Shown piece after piece: positions 7,535 through 16,633 of a stretch of DNA of 64,000 nucleotides. A program made the translations under genes and the position numbers. The DNA lies in assembly GCF_028826155.1 (NCBI RefSeq), contig NZ_JAQGPN010000001.1, forward strand, positions 4,035,501 through 4,099,500, read 5' to 3'. Position 1 is the first letter of the stretch. Each line of letters starts with the position of its first letter. The stretch comes from Mesorhizobium shangrilense. Its GTDB lineage: Bacteria > Pseudomonadota > Alphaproteobacteria > Rhizobiales > Rhizobiaceae. Under the pieces are notes generated by a model that did not search any database, was not told the origin of the DNA, and worked only from the letters and a program-made list of their open reading frames with translations.

Positions 7535-8461
7535 TTAGCCCTGCTTCCTCATGAATTCTTCGAGTTCGGCATGGCCGTTCTCGGGCAACATGACGCGCAC
7601 ATGGGCGTAAAGATCCGCCGTGCCGCCGCCCTTTTCGGGAAGCCCCCGACCCTTGAGACGCAACACCTTGTCGGAGCTCGACCAGGCCGGAACGTTGACC
7701 GCCAGACGCCCGGTCGGCGTCTCGACGGCGACCTTGGCGCCAAGCACCGCATCCTTGAGGGGGACCGGGACGTCGACGTGGAGGTCGCGCCCCTCGAGGC
7801 GATAGCGGGGATGACGACGGAAACGGATCTTCACCAGCGCGTCGCCCGGCTCGCCGAGCGGAGTCTGCCCACCCTGCCCCTTCAGACGGATGGTCTGTCC
7901 GTCCTCGACGACGGTTGGGAGCTTGACCGCGATCTTGCGGCCGTCGGGCATGACCGCAGCGACCTTGGCCGCCGTGGCCGCCTCCTCGATGGTGACGTCC
8001 AGGACGGCGTTCAGGTCCTCGCCGCGCTGGACGCGCGCCCGACCGCCGCCGCGCCCGCCACCTGCCCCGCCGAGCGAATCACCGAAGATCTGGCTGAAGA
8101 TGTCGGTGGCGCCGTCGAACGGGTCGCCGGTCGGCCGCCCGCCGCGAAATTCGAAATGCATGCCGCCCGGTCCCTGCTGGCGGCGGAACCCGGCGAACGG
8201 ATCGCCGCCCGGAGCGCCCTCGAAACCCTGGAAGCGCGGCTTTCCGTCAGGGCCGATCTCGCCGCGGTCGAAGGCCGCGCGCTGCTTCTCGTCGCCCACA
8301 ACTTCATAAGCCTGGTTCACCGCGGAAAAGCGGTCCTTGGCAGACGGGTCGTTCGGGTTCTGGTCCGGGTGGTACTTCTTGGCAAGCTTGCGATACGCCG
8401 ACTTGATGTCCTTGGCGCTCGCCGACTTCGCAACACCCAGCACCTCGTAGGGATCGCGCAT
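7535..8461 (-). CDS. DnaJ-like co-chaperone without zinc finger (CbpA-type)
   Basis: A 308-residue type II J-protein. It has an N-terminal J domain with HPD at residues 31-33, a Gly/Phe-rich linker (about 75-150, with FAGFRRQQGPGGM and GGAGGGRGGGRA), then the two beta-barrel substrate-binding domains of the DnaJ C-terminus. The four CxxCxGxG zinc repeats of true DnaJ are absent. It should stimulate a DnaK ATPase. No DnaK gene is nearby. It sits upstream of fabI on the same strand, separated by about 120 bp. Confidence 0.9.
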   Translation of the reverse strand: MRDPYEVLGVAKSASAKDIKSAYRKLAKKYHPDQNPNDPSAKDRFSAVNQAYEVVGDEKQRAAFDRGEIGPDGKPRFQGFEGAPGGDPFAGFRRQQGPGGMHFEFRGGRPTGDPFDGATDIFSQIFGDSLGGAGGGRGGGRARVQRGEDLNAVLDVTIEEAATAAKVAAVMPDGRKIAVKLPTVVEDGQTIRLKGQGGQTPLGEPGDALVKIRFRRHPRYRLEGRDLHVDVPVPLKDAVLGAKVAVETPTGRLAVNVPAWSSSDKVLRLKGRGLPEKGGGTADLYAHVRVMLPENGHAELEEFMRKQG

Positions 8462-8555
8462 GAAAAATCCTGTCGAAAAGGCGAATTTCTCGCCCCTATA
8501 TGCGTCTTCGTAGGAACAAATTCCAGAGCAGTGCGCGGTGCAGCAGCGACGTGCG

Positions 8556-8993
8556 CTACATCGGGTCGAAAGCCTTCATGCGCCAGGCGCCGCGGTAGCC
8601 CTGGCACGCTTCGCCCTTGTACATGCCCACGCCGTCGTAGCTCTCGCGCGAAGCGGTGAAGGTGCGGCAGAGGGCGCCTGCGGCCCTGGTCTCGGCGACC
8701 CCGGTGATGGTGCCGCGCGAACCCGTGTCGGCGTTAGCCCAGGCGAGCGGACCGCCCCCCAATGCCTCGACATCAGCGGCGGAGACAGCATTCCGAATCG
8801 TCAGCGAATCCGACACGCTGGTGGAATCGGGCGTCGGGGTGGCGTATCCGACGCTGCCCGTCTGCAGTGTCCGGTCGACATCCGCCTTCGACAGATCGAA
8901 GCCGCCTGCCCCGCAGCCGGCAAGCGGCAGCACCAGCGCCAGAATTGCAAGCGGATTCCAGAAATTGGGAGAGCGGCCGCGCGAATGTCGCAC
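8556..8993 (-). CDS. Putative lipoprotein, RT0821/Lpp0805-like surface protein
   Basis: About 145 residues. I prefer the GTG at 8993 because it gives a proper lipoprotein signal ([20 protein letters not shown], lipobox LAGC with Cys27); an ATG at 9056 would add 21 residues ahead of it and nearly touch pdxH. The C-terminal part has the spaced Cys/aromatic pattern (GALCRTF..., [12 protein letters not shown]) seen in the RT0821/Lpp0805 family of outer-membrane antigen-like proteins. It is divergent from pdxH. The function is unknown; the family call is moderate. Confidence 0.65.
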   Translation of the reverse strand: MRHSRGRSPNFWNPLAILALVLPLAGCGAGGFDLSKADVDRTLQTGSVGYATPTPDSTSVSDSLTIRNAVSAADVEALGGGPLAWANADTGSRGTITGVAETRAAGALCRTFTASRESYDGVGMYKGEACQGYRGAWRMKAFDPM

Positions 8994-9061
8994 GCCCAAC
9001 GCTTGCGCGTTACGCAACAATGGGCAATCTCCCCGTGGACAGAAGCTTGCGAGCAAAAACT

Positions 9062-9676
9062 ATGAGTGACACTTCGTTAACAAGTGGTGACTTCACCGAG
9101 AGCCCGGAGCCCTTCGAACTGTTCGCGGCGTGGCTGGAGGACGCCAGCGCAAGCGAGCCCAATGACCCGAACGCCGTCGCTCTCGCCACCGTCGACGAAG
9201 ACGGGTTGCCCAACGTCCGCATGGTTCTCCTCAAAGGATTCGATTCGGCGGGTTTCGTCTTCTACACGAATTACGAAAGCGCCAAAGGCCAAGAGCTGTT
9301 GACCAACAGGAAGGCGGCAATGTGTTTCCATTGGAAATCTCTTCGTCGCCAGGTGCGGGTGCGCGGCCCGGTGGAGCAGGTGACCGCGGCAGAGGCCGAT
9401 GCGTACTACGCCTCGCGCCCGCGCGGCAGCCGGATCGGGGCCTGGGCGTCGAAGCAGTCGCGCCCGCTGGAGAGCCGTTTCGCGCTCGAAAAGGCGGTCG
9501 CCGAGTACACGGCGCGATATGCGATCGGCGAGATCCCGCGGCCGGCCCATTGGTCCGGCTTCCGGATCGTGCCGCAGACGATCGAGTTCTGGCACGACCG
9601 GCCGTTCAGGCTGCACGACAGGATGGTGTTCTCCCGTGTCGCCGGCGGCTGGGCAAAGGCACGGCTCTATCCGTAA
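9062..9676 (+). CDS. pdxH: Pyridoxamine 5'-phosphate oxidase
   Basis: A 204-residue FMN enzyme that oxidises pyridoxine/pyridoxamine 5'-phosphate to pyridoxal phosphate, the last step of vitamin B6 synthesis and salvage. It has the family's N-terminal block ([20 protein letters not shown]), the FMN/phosphate segment with [26 protein letters not shown], and the C-terminal dimer block ([14 protein letters not shown]). The ATG at 9062 matches the usual length. It is divergent from the lipoprotein gene and convergent with the cyclase gene. Confidence 0.95.
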   Translation: MSDTSLTSGDFTESPEPFELFAAWLEDASASEPNDPNAVALATVDEDGLPNVRMVLLKGFDSAGFVFYTNYESAKGQELLTNRKAAMCFHWKSLRRQVRVRGPVEQVTAAEADAYYASRPRGSRIGAWASKQSRPLESRFALEKAVAEYTARYAIGEIPRPAHWSGFRIVPQTIEFWHDRPFRLHDRMVFSRVAGGWAKARLYP

Positions 9677-9693
9677 GCGCGCCGCCGCATCGG

Positions 9694-10686
9694 CTACTTC
9701 CTGGGCCGGCGGAGCACCCGGCGAGCGGCGGCTGCGGCTGCGATGCCAAGCAGCGGCCAGATCGCCCAGAACCGCCCCTCCCAGGTCAGCAGGTTGACGG
9801 CCACGACCGTGGCTCCGATCACGGTCAGTCCGGCCATCACCCGATCGATCGCGCTGGTTCGGCGAGCCCAGTCCAGCCCGGCGATCACAGCAAGGGCGAA
9901 GAGCGCCCACACCGACCAGAACTCGCCGGACCACGTGATGAGGTTGATGGCGACGATAACCGCTCCGACAATGCCGAGCAGTTGCACCTTGCGGTCATGC
10001 AGCAGGTTTCCTGAGCCGGAACCGGCGTCGCGAGGGATGGGCGCTGCAGCGGCGGCAGAAGCTTCGCCGGCCCCATCGCGCGACGCGTGGACGCTGGCCG
10101 TGCGGCCGAACACCGGCGCGCGCTCGGCCTTTCGCAATTCCACCTCGGCCGCCAACGGCCTGCCGTCGTCGCCGATGCGCACGGAGAACACCGGCACGGC
10201 CTCCTCCATGTTCTTCACGTCGAGATTGCCAAGGAACTCGAAGCCGACGGTCAGCTTGTTGCGGACCTGGTCGTAGACCGTGCTGGAGATGAGGATGCCG
10301 CCGGGCGGCGCTTCCGCCTGCAGCCGCGCGGCAAGGTTCACCCCGTCGCCATAGATGTCGTCGCCGTCTGCAATGACATCGCCCAGATTGATCCCGACCC
10401 GATAGAGCATCTGCCGCTCGACCGGCTTTCCGGCATTTCGCTCCGCCAGTTCTCCCTGCGCGTCGATCGCGGCGCGCACCGCCGATACGACGCTCGGGAA
10501 TTCCGCGATCAACGCGTCCCCCCAGGTGTTGACCACGCGGCCGTCATAGACGGAGACATGCCGCGCGACCGCGTCCCGGGACGCCTTCAGCGCGGCGAAG
10601 GTGCCCTCCTCATCGACGCCCATCAAGCGGGAGTAGCCCTCGACGTCCGCCGAGAGGATGGTCGTCAGCTTCCGGTTGGTTTCCAT
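9694..10686 (-). CDS. Class III adenylate/guanylate cyclase with duplicated C-terminal 2TM unit
   Basis: A 330-residue protein. The N-terminal class III cyclase domain (about 1-180) has both metal Asp motifs (ILSADVEGYSRLM and NTWGDALIAEF) and the Asn/Arg transition-state pair in GVNLAARL, so it should be active. The C-terminal quarter holds four membrane helices as two copies of one unit: INLITWSGEFWSVWALF and VNLLTWEGRFWAIWPLL. A linker rich in Ala/Gly joins the parts. The start MRRPAF at 10704 is six residues upstream; METNRKLTTIL at 10686 is preferred. The catalytic domain is cytoplasmic at the N-terminus, an inverted order compared with many receptor cyclases. Confidence 0.85.
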   Translation of the reverse strand: METNRKLTTILSADVEGYSRLMGVDEEGTFAALKASRDAVARHVSVYDGRVVNTWGDALIAEFPSVVSAVRAAIDAQGELAERNAGKPVERQMLYRVGINLGDVIADGDDIYGDGVNLAARLQAEAPPGGILISSTVYDQVRNKLTVGFEFLGNLDVKNMEEAVPVFSVRIGDDGRPLAAEVELRKAERAPVFGRTASVHASRDGAGEASAAAAAPIPRDAGSGSGNLLHDRKVQLLGIVGAVIVAINLITWSGEFWSVWALFALAVIAGLDWARRTSAIDRVMAGLTVIGATVVAVNLLTWEGRFWAIWPLLGIAAAAAARRVLRRPRK

Positions 10687-10736
10687 GAACGCCGGCCTCC
10701 GCACCGCTCCCGAAGAGCGGCGAAGGCAGCGTCATA

Positions 10737-11489
10737 TCACGCCTTCTTGCGAGACATGAAGGCGGTAAGGGCAGCACGCGCCTCCTCGGAGGTGAGGCGC
10801 TCGCGGAAATGCTCGCTCTCCTGCCGGATGCGTGCAACCAGTTCGGCCCGCGGTCCGCGCATCAGGTCGCGCGCGATCTTGAGCGCCTGGGGCGGCTTGG
10901 CGGCGATCTGCTCGGCCGCTGCCAGAACGGCATCTTCCAGCACAGCTTCGTCTACGACATCATAGATAAGCCCCGCCGCCTTCGCCCGCTCGGCGGAAAA
11001 TCCATCGCCGAGGGCGAGCAACGCAAAGGCCTGCTGGCGGCCGAGAATGGCCGGCGCAAGCAGGCTGGAGCCCGCCTCGGGAACGAGCCCGAGATCCGTG
11101 AAAGGCGTGCGGAACACAGTGCGCGGCGTAGCGAAGGTCAGGTCGCAATGCAGGTTGAGCGTCGTGCCGATGCCGACTGCAATGCCGTCGACGCCGGAGA
11201 CGATAGGCTTTTCCGCCTCGGCCAGGCCGATCAGAAAATCCCACACCTCGGCGCCGCCCTCGCCCCCCATGGCCATGACCATGAAGTCCGCCAGATCGTT
11301 GCCCGCGGAGAATGAGCCGGGTACGCCCAGGAAAACGTGGCAGCGGATGGCCGGATCGGCGTCGCCGTCCCGCAGCGCCTTGCCCATGGCCGCATACATG
11401 GCGCGGGTGATGGCGTTCTTCTTGTCCGGACGGTTCATCCGGATGATGTTGATCGCGCCCTTGCGTTCGATCAGCACGTGTTCAGTCAC
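10737..11489 (-). CDS. Enoyl-CoA hydratase/isomerase family protein
   Basis: A 250-residue crotonase-fold enzyme. The oxyanion-hole segments SAGNDLADF and GVDGIAVGIGTTLNL are present, with one catalytic-type Glu in LVPEAGSSLL. The start is a GTG at 11489: AGGAGG lies 6-7 bases upstream, and longer frames would overlap the acyl-CoA dehydrogenase. It begins 14 bp after that gene, so the two form an operon. Together they would desaturate and hydrate an acyl-CoA. The pair resembles DmdC-DmdD of DMSP breakdown in layout, but residue-level support for that substrate is lacking. Confidence 0.85.
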   Translation of the reverse strand: MTEHVLIERKGAINIIRMNRPDKKNAITRAMYAAMGKALRDGDADPAIRCHVFLGVPGSFSAGNDLADFMVMAMGGEGGAEVWDFLIGLAEAEKPIVSGVDGIAVGIGTTLNLHCDLTFATPRTVFRTPFTDLGLVPEAGSSLLAPAILGRQQAFALLALGDGFSAERAKAAGLIYDVVDEAVLEDAVLAAAEQIAAKPPQALKIARDLMRGPRAELVARIRQESEHFRERLTSEEARAALTAFMSRKKA

Positions 11490-11503
11490 AGGTTCCTCCT
11501 CGT

Positions 11504-13279
11504 TCAGGCGAGCAGCGTCTTCGACGCGGCGGCCAGGCTCGCGGCGCCCGAAACGACGCGATCCTTCAGCGCACCCGCTTCGCCGACCAGGTTCTCCGCA
11601 AAGAAGCGGCAGAGCGCCACGTGGGGCTCGGCCCCTTCCGCCAGCGCACCCTTCGCCAGGTAGCATCCGCCCACAGCCAGGGCGAGCAGACGCAAGTATG
11701 GCGTGGCGCCCGCGAGCGCTTCGTCGCCGCGCCCTTCCTTCTGCGCCGCCAGCAGGAATCCAGTGGCCTCGTCCAGCGCGCCAAGCGCAGCATCGAGGCG
11801 GTCGGCAGCAGCGCCGAAGCCCGTCATGTTCGACTGGCGCACCGCCTCGACGATGGCGCGCAGCTCGGAGATGTAGCCAGCGATGTGCTCGCCGCCTGAC
11901 TGGGGCAGCTTCCGCGCCACGAGATCAATTGCCTGGATGCCGTTGGTGCCTTCGTAGATCGGCGCGATGCGCGCGTCGCGTAGCAGCGCGGCCGCGCCGG
12001 TCTCCTCGATGAAGCCCATGCCGCCGTGCACCTGGATGCCGAGCGAGGCGACGTCGACGCCGACATCGGTGGAGAACGCCTTGGCGACCGGCGTGAGCAG
12101 GTTGGCGCGATCCTGCCAATGGCGCGCTTCGTCGCCTTCGGAGGCATGCGCCATGTCGAGCGCATGCGCACAGCAATAGGCGATCGACCGCGCCATCTGG
12201 GTCAGCGCTTTCATGGTCAGGAGGTTGCGCTGAACGTCTGGGTGATGGACGATCGGCGCCATGCCTTGCCCGTCGTAGCCGGCGGCCTTGCCCTGCCGGC
12301 GTTCATTCGCATGGGCCAACGCCTTCTGGTAGGCCGTTTCGGCTACTGCGACCCCCTGCATGCCGACTGCGAGGCGGGCATTGTTCATCATGGTGAACAT
12401 GCAGGCCAGCCCCTTGTTCTCCTCTCCGATCAGCCAGCCGACAGCCCCGGGCTCGCGATCCTTCGCGAAGCCGTCACCATAGATCATGGTGCAGGTCGGC
12501 GACGCGTGGATGCCGAGCTTGTGCTCGAGACCGGAGCAGAACACGTCGTTGCGCGCGCCAAGCGAGCCGTCATCATTGACGAGGAACTTCGGCACCAGGA
12601 ACAGCGAGATGCCGCGCGTGCCGGCGGGCGCGTCGGGGAGCCGCGCCAGCACCAGATGCACGATGTTGTCGGTAAAATCGTGCTCACCATAGGTGATGAA
12701 GATTTTTTGGCCGAAGATGCGGTAGGTCCCGTCGCCAGCGCGCTCGGCCCGCGCCTTGAGCGCCGCGAGATCGGAACCCGCCTGCGGCTCGGTCAGGTTC
12801 ATGGTGCCCATCCATTCGCCGGACACGAGCTTTTCCAGATAGGTCTGCTTCAGTTCGTCGGAAGCGTGCTTGTCGAGCGCCTCGACAGCCCCCACGGTCA
12901 GCGTCGGTCCGATGGCGAAGGCCATCGAGCCGGAGTTCCACATCTCGAGCGCCGCCACGGACAGCATGTTCGGCAGGTCCTGCCCGCCGAACTCCTCCGG
13001 TGCAGAGAGCCCATTCCAGCCACCCTCGGTCCAGCGGCGATAGAGCTCCTTCCAGCCCTCGGGCATGGTCACGGCGGCGTCGCGGAGTTTTGCGCCCTGC
13101 TCGTCGCCGATCTTGTAGAGCGGCGCGACCTCCTCGCTTGCAAAGCGGCCGGCTTCGGCAAGGATCGCGTCCGCGAGATCCTCGGAGAGATCGCCCAGCT
13201 TGCCGCCGTCCAGGGCCGCCTTCAGCCCCGCGACGTGCTTTAGGGTGAAGGCGATATCCGCCACGGGCGCTCGGTACAT
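11504..13279 (-). CDS. Acyl-CoA dehydrogenase (long form with C-terminal extension)
   Basis: A 591-residue flavoenzyme of the approximately 600-residue class. The N-terminal extension (MYRAPVADIAFTLKHVAG) and a C-terminal extension of about 120 residues flank the ordinary FAD-binding core; RIAPIYEGTNGIQAIDL carries the catalytic-type Glu. The ATG at 13279 has GAGGAG about 7-12 bases upstream; a start at 13318 is possible but has less support. It introduces the alpha-beta double bond in an acyl-CoA. The next gene is a crotonase. A LiuR-like palindrome lies about 80-95 bp upstream. Confidence 0.9.
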   Translation of the reverse strand: MYRAPVADIAFTLKHVAGLKAALDGGKLGDLSEDLADAILAEAGRFASEEVAPLYKIGDEQGAKLRDAAVTMPEGWKELYRRWTEGGWNGLSAPEEFGGQDLPNMLSVAALEMWNSGSMAFAIGPTLTVGAVEALDKHASDELKQTYLEKLVSGEWMGTMNLTEPQAGSDLAALKARAERAGDGTYRIFGQKIFITYGEHDFTDNIVHLVLARLPDAPAGTRGISLFLVPKFLVNDDGSLGARNDVFCSGLEHKLGIHASPTCTMIYGDGFAKDREPGAVGWLIGEENKGLACMFTMMNNARLAVGMQGVAVAETAYQKALAHANERRQGKAAGYDGQGMAPIVHHPDVQRNLLTMKALTQMARSIAYCCAHALDMAHASEGDEARHWQDRANLLTPVAKAFSTDVGVDVASLGIQVHGGMGFIEETGAAALLRDARIAPIYEGTNGIQAIDLVARKLPQSGGEHIAGYISELRAIVEAVRQSNMTGFGAAADRLDAALGALDEATGFLLAAQKEGRGDEALAGATPYLRLLALAVGGCYLAKGALAEGAEPHVALCRFFAENLVGEAGALKDRVVSGAASLAAASKTLLA

Positions 13280-13359
13280 GGATGCGACTCCTCGGCATTT
13301 GCGTTTCCCGGACCACAAGGGAAGGGCGCGATCCGACGATCAGGAACCGCTAGATATTT

Positions 13360-13375
13360 TTTACGTAAACGTCAA
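13360..13375. promoter_or_regulatory. Candidate LiuR-type operator (TTTACGTAAACGTCAA)
   Basis: The 16-bp near-palindrome TTTACGTAAACGTCAA lies 81-96 bp upstream of the acyl-CoA dehydrogenase start. It fits the TTTACGTWWACGTAAA pattern known for LiuR, a MerR-family repressor of branched-chain amino-acid and fatty-acid degradation genes in proteobacteria, with one substitution in the right arm. No LiuR gene is in the window, so the assignment rests on sequence and position only. Confidence 0.5.
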
Positions 13376-13465
13376 ACGCCAATTCGTCGGCAGCGGAGCG
13401 CGACGCATCGTGGGCATTGACCTCGCCCCTCGGCGCCGTCATTTCCTATGCACGGAGACACGACC

Positions 13466-13696
13466 ATGCTGGCAAGGCCCGAGACGAAACGCTGCATCGA
13501 ATGCGGCACGCCATACGATGATGCGGCTTTTCACTACTGGGAAGGCCGCGTCGCGAACGGCCCGGCATACTGGTCGGACCGAGGCATCCTGTGTTCGCCC
13601 CGCTGCTCGCTGGCCCACCACCAACGCCGCGCGGCGGAGGGCACGCTGGCGGATGCGCCGGCGCCGGATCCCTTCCAGCTTACCCGTTTCCGTTAA
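13466..13696 (+). CDS. Small zinc-ribbon-like hypothetical protein
   Basis: A 76-residue protein with two Cys pairs, CIECG near residue 10 and CSPRCS near 43, spaced as in a small four-Cys zinc ribbon. The ATG at 13466 has GGAG about 8 bases upstream; an ATG at 13448 is in frame but less well placed. Its 3' end overlaps the arsC stop by 4 bases on the opposite strand. I do not recognise a named family. The function is unknown. Confidence 0.6.
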   Translation: MLARPETKRCIECGTPYDDAAFHYWEGRVANGPAYWSDRGILCSPRCSLAHHQRRAAEGTLADAPAPDPFQLTRFR

Positions 13697-14100
13697 CGGC
13701 GAGCCGGCACGATCTCGCCGTCTTCCTTGACGAACTCACCGATATCCGGATTGGCCAAGATGTCGAGAACACGTTCCGAAGGCCGGGCAAGCAGCGCACC
13801 CTTCTCCGTGACGACGATCGGGCGGTTGATCAGAATTGTGTGCGCCATCATGAAATCGACGAGCTGGTCGTCGCTCCATTTCGCATCATCGAGGCCAAGT
13901 TCGTCGTAGGGCGTGCCCTTGCGCCGGAGCAAGTCGCGGGGGGAAATACCCATCTGCCTGATCAGACCGAGCAGCCGCTCGCGGCTTGGCGGGGTTTGCA
14001 GATACTCGACGATTTCCGGCTCCTCGCCCGAAGCGCGGATCATCGCCAGCGCATTGCGCGAGGTGCCGCAGGCGGGATTGTGGTAGATGGTAACCGTCAC
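13693..14100 (-). CDS. arsC: Arsenate reductase, ArsC (glutaredoxin-dependent) family
   Basis: A 135-residue thioredoxin-fold protein with the ArsC active-site segment [13 protein letters not shown] (Cys11) and the conserved [16 protein letters not shown] block near residue 95. The start is the GTG at 14100, which overlaps the purD stop codon (GTGA), so translation is probably coupled. Family members reduce arsenate with glutathione/glutaredoxin. There is no arsR, arsB or acr3 nearby, so it may be a stand-alone ArsC or a Spx/YffB-like relative with another role. Confidence 0.85.
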   Translation of the reverse strand: MTVTIYHNPACGTSRNALAMIRASGEEPEIVEYLQTPPSRERLLGLIRQMGISPRDLLRRKGTPYDELGLDDAKWSDDQLVDFMMAHTILINRPIVVTEKGALLARPSERVLDILANPDIGEFVKEDGEIVPARR

Positions 14101-15374
14101 GCCTCCGCCTCCCGTTCCACGGCGCGCCAACCGATGTCGCGGCGGCAGAAGCCGCCCGGCCAGTCGATCGCATCGACAGCTGCATAGGCGCGCTGCTGCG
14201 CGTCCGAGACAGTCTTGCCCGTCGCCGTGACGTTGAGGACGCGCCCGCCATTGGCGACCAGTTCACCATCCTTGCGCGCGGTGCCGGCGTGGAACACTTC
14301 CACACCGCCACTGCCGATCCGGTCCAGCCCCTTGATGACGGTGCCCTTCTTGACCGCGCCGGGATAGCCGTTGGCGGCCATCACCACGGTTAGAGCAGCA
14401 TCGTCCCGCCAGCGCGCCGAGACATGGCCGAGTTGGCCGTCGGCCGATGCCTCCAGCAGCACCAGCAGGTCGTCCTTCAGCCGCATCATCAGCACCTGGC
14501 ATTCCGGGTCACCGAAACGGACGTTGTATTCGATCAGCTTCGGCCCATCCCTGGTGATCATCAGGCCGGCAAAAAGTACGCCCGAGAACGGCATGCCCAT
14601 CTCGGCCATGCCGCGCATGGTCGGCTCGACGATCTCGCGCATGACGCGCTCCGTCATCTCGGCCGACATCACGGGCGCTGGCGAATAAGCCCCCATGCCT
14701 CCGGTATTCGGTCCAGTGTCGCCGTCACCGACGCGCTTGTGATCCTGCGCCGAGCCGAACGGCAGCGCGGTCTTGCCGTCGCACAGGCAAAAAAAGCTCG
14801 CCTCCTCGCCGTCGAGGAATTCTTCCACGACGACCTCGGCGCCAGCCCCGCCGAACGCGCCGTCGAAGCAGGCGTCGATTGCGGCCAGCGCCTCGTCAAG
14901 CTCCATCGCCACGGTGACGCCCTTGCCGGCTGCGAGCCCGTCGGCCTTGACGACGATCGGCGCGCCCTGCTGCCGGGCATAGGTCTTCGCCTCGTCCGCG
15001 GAACGGAAACGGCCATACGCGCCGGTCGGAATGCCGAAGCGGGCGCACAGATCCTTGGTAAAACCCTTTGAGCCTTCCAGCTGCGCCGCGGCCTGCGACG
15101 GACCGAACACCTTGACGCCAGCGGCGCGCAGCGCGTCGCTCAGGCCGGCGACCAGCGGCGCCTCCGGGCCGACCACGACCAGACCGATTGCTTTTTCGCG
15201 GCAGAAGGCAACGACGGCTGCGTGGTCCTCGACGTCGAGCCCGACGCATTCCGCCTCCTGAGCGATGCCGGGATTGCCCGGCGCGGCATAGAGCTTCGTC
15301 AGCAGGGGCGATGCGGCGAGCTTCCACGCCAGCGCATGCTCGCGCCCGCCGGAGCCGATGAGGAGAACATTCAT
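14097..15374 (-). CDS. purD: Phosphoribosylamine-glycine ligase (GAR synthetase)
   Basis: A 425-residue ATP-grasp ligase joining glycine to phosphoribosylamine, the second step of purine synthesis. It begins [19 protein letters not shown], the standard PurD start, and holds ATP-grasp segments ([18 protein letters not shown]) and the signature [11 protein letters not shown] near residue 290. Full length. It is divergent from the small ORF and ubiA at 15.5 kb, and overlaps the downstream arsC by 4 bases. Confidence 0.97.
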   Translation of the reverse strand: MNVLLIGSGGREHALAWKLAASPLLTKLYAAPGNPGIAQEAECVGLDVEDHAAVVAFCREKAIGLVVVGPEAPLVAGLSDALRAAGVKVFGPSQAAAQLEGSKGFTKDLCARFGIPTGAYGRFRSADEAKTYARQQGAPIVVKADGLAAGKGVTVAMELDEALAAIDACFDGAFGGAGAEVVVEEFLDGEEASFFCLCDGKTALPFGSAQDHKRVGDGDTGPNTGGMGAYSPAPVMSAEMTERVMREIVEPTMRGMAEMGMPFSGVLFAGLMITRDGPKLIEYNVRFGDPECQVLMMRLKDDLLVLLEASADGQLGHVSARWRDDAALTVVMAANGYPGAVKKGTVIKGLDRIGSGGVEVFHAGTARKDGELVANGGRVLNVTATGKTVSDAQQRAYAAVDAIDWPGGFCRRDIGWRAVEREAEA

Positions 15375-15458
15375 GCGCGGTTCCTGCGTTCAATCGACGA
15401 ACCCGCTACCGCCTCATGGCCGACGCCGCAAGGCGTCAATTTGCGCCGTGGGGCTACC

Positions 15459-15638
15459 ATGGACTATGAAGCCAGGACGAAGGCTCATGTTATGGCGCAT
15501 ATGCGCAAAGGACGCCTTGTGTCATCGCCTGAATGGTGGAAGCACCTGCGCTGGGTGAAACGGCGATTCTGGAAGATGTATCGAAGCGCCGAGAGAAAAT
15601 TGTCGAAAACTCTGGCCAATCCCAAAGCCGAGACCTGA
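15459..15638 (+). CDS. Small basic hypothetical protein upstream of ubiA
   Basis: A 59-residue strongly basic protein, rich in Lys/Arg and Trp (SPEWWKHLRWVKRRFWKMY). GGGG lies 6-8 bases upstream of the ATG. It ends 8 bp before the ubiA start, so the two are probably one transcript. Codon choice and the close link to ubiA argue that it is real. I do not recognise the family; the charge suggests nucleic-acid or membrane-surface binding, which is a guess. Confidence 0.6.
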   Translation: MDYEARTKAHVMAHMRKGRLVSSPEWWKHLRWVKRRFWKMYRSAERKLSKTLANPKAET

Positions 15639-15646
15639 AGAGACGC

Positions 15647-16630
15647 ATGGAAACCATCCAGTCCCGCACTTCCCAGGGCCGCGTCGCCGATGCGCCGAGC
15701 GGACATTGGGTCTACCGGATGCTGCCGCGCGCGGCCTGGCCCTATGCCCAGCTTGCGCGATGGGATCGGCCGATCGGCTGGTGGCTGCTGTTGTGGCCGT
15801 GCTGGTGGTCGACCGCGCTTGCCGCTTCCGCCTATGCGCGCCCGGGCGATTCGCTCGCCTCGCTGCTGCCGTCGCCGTGGTTTCTGCTGCTTTTCCTCAT
15901 CGGCGCAATCGCCATGAGGGGCGCCGGCTGCACCTATAACGACCTGGTCGACGAGGGCATCGACTCGCAGGTGGAACGCACCCGCTCTCGCCCGCTGCCG
16001 TCAGGCCAGGTGACCCGCAAGCAGGCATGGGCGTTTCTCGTTGCACAGGCGCTCACCGGGCTGGCGGTGCTCCTCCAGTTCAACGACTTTGCGATCCTTC
16101 TCGGCATTTCATCCCTGGCGGTGGTGGCCGCCTATCCCTTCATGAAGCGAATCACCAACTGGCCGCAATTCGTTCTCGGCCTTGCCTTTTCATGGGGAGC
16201 GCTGATGGGCTGGGCGGCCGAGTTCGCGGACATCGACGCCCCCGCGATCCTGCTCTACGCCGGGGCCATTCTCTGGACCATCGGCTACGACACGATCTAT
16301 GCCCACCAGGACAAGGAAGACGACGCGCTGGTCGGCGTGAAGTCGACCGCCCGCCTGTTCGGCGACCAGACGAAGTCGTGGCTGATCGGCCTCTACGGTG
16401 GTGCGCTGCTCCTGTTTGCGCTGGCCTTCGCAGCCGCGGGCGCGCCGATGCCAGCGCTTGCCGGCCTGGTCGCGGCCGGCATCCACATGACCCGCCAGAT
16501 CATTGCGCTCGACATCAACGATCCGGCGCAATGCCTGCGACTGTTCAAGTCGAACACGGTCGTCGGCTGGCTGATCTTCGTCGGGCTGCTCGCCGGCGGC
16601 GCCTGGGTGGCGTTGAAGCCGTTGATGTAG
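15647..16630 (+). CDS. ubiA: 4-hydroxybenzoate polyprenyltransferase
   Basis: A 327-residue integral membrane prenyltransferase that attaches the polyprenyl tail to 4-hydroxybenzoate in ubiquinone synthesis. Both diphosphate-Mg motifs are present: NDLVD at 98-102 and DTIYAHQD at 215-222. About eight to nine membrane helices. The ATG at 15647 (GAAGAGA upstream) is chosen over in-frame codons inside the preceding small gene. The N-terminal 35 residues are hydrophilic, common in rhizobial UbiA. Its donor would come from the polyprenyl synthase at 27.2 kb. Confidence 0.95.
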   Translation: METIQSRTSQGRVADAPSGHWVYRMLPRAAWPYAQLARWDRPIGWWLLLWPCWWSTALAASAYARPGDSLASLLPSPWFLLLFLIGAIAMRGAGCTYNDLVDEGIDSQVERTRSRPLPSGQVTRKQAWAFLVAQALTGLAVLLQFNDFAILLGISSLAVVAAYPFMKRITNWPQFVLGLAFSWGALMGWAAEFADIDAPAILLYAGAILWTIGYDTIYAHQDKEDDALVGVKSTARLFGDQTKSWLIGLYGGALLLFALAFAAAGAPMPALAGLVAAGIHMTRQIIALDINDPAQCLRLFKSNTVVGWLIFVGLLAGGAWVALKPLM

Positions 16631-16633
16631 CCG

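Noticed and set aside
10737-13279. Calling the operon dmdC-dmdD
   Set aside because: Only order and lengths agree; no residue-level or context evidence for DMSP use (no dmdA or dmdB in the window).
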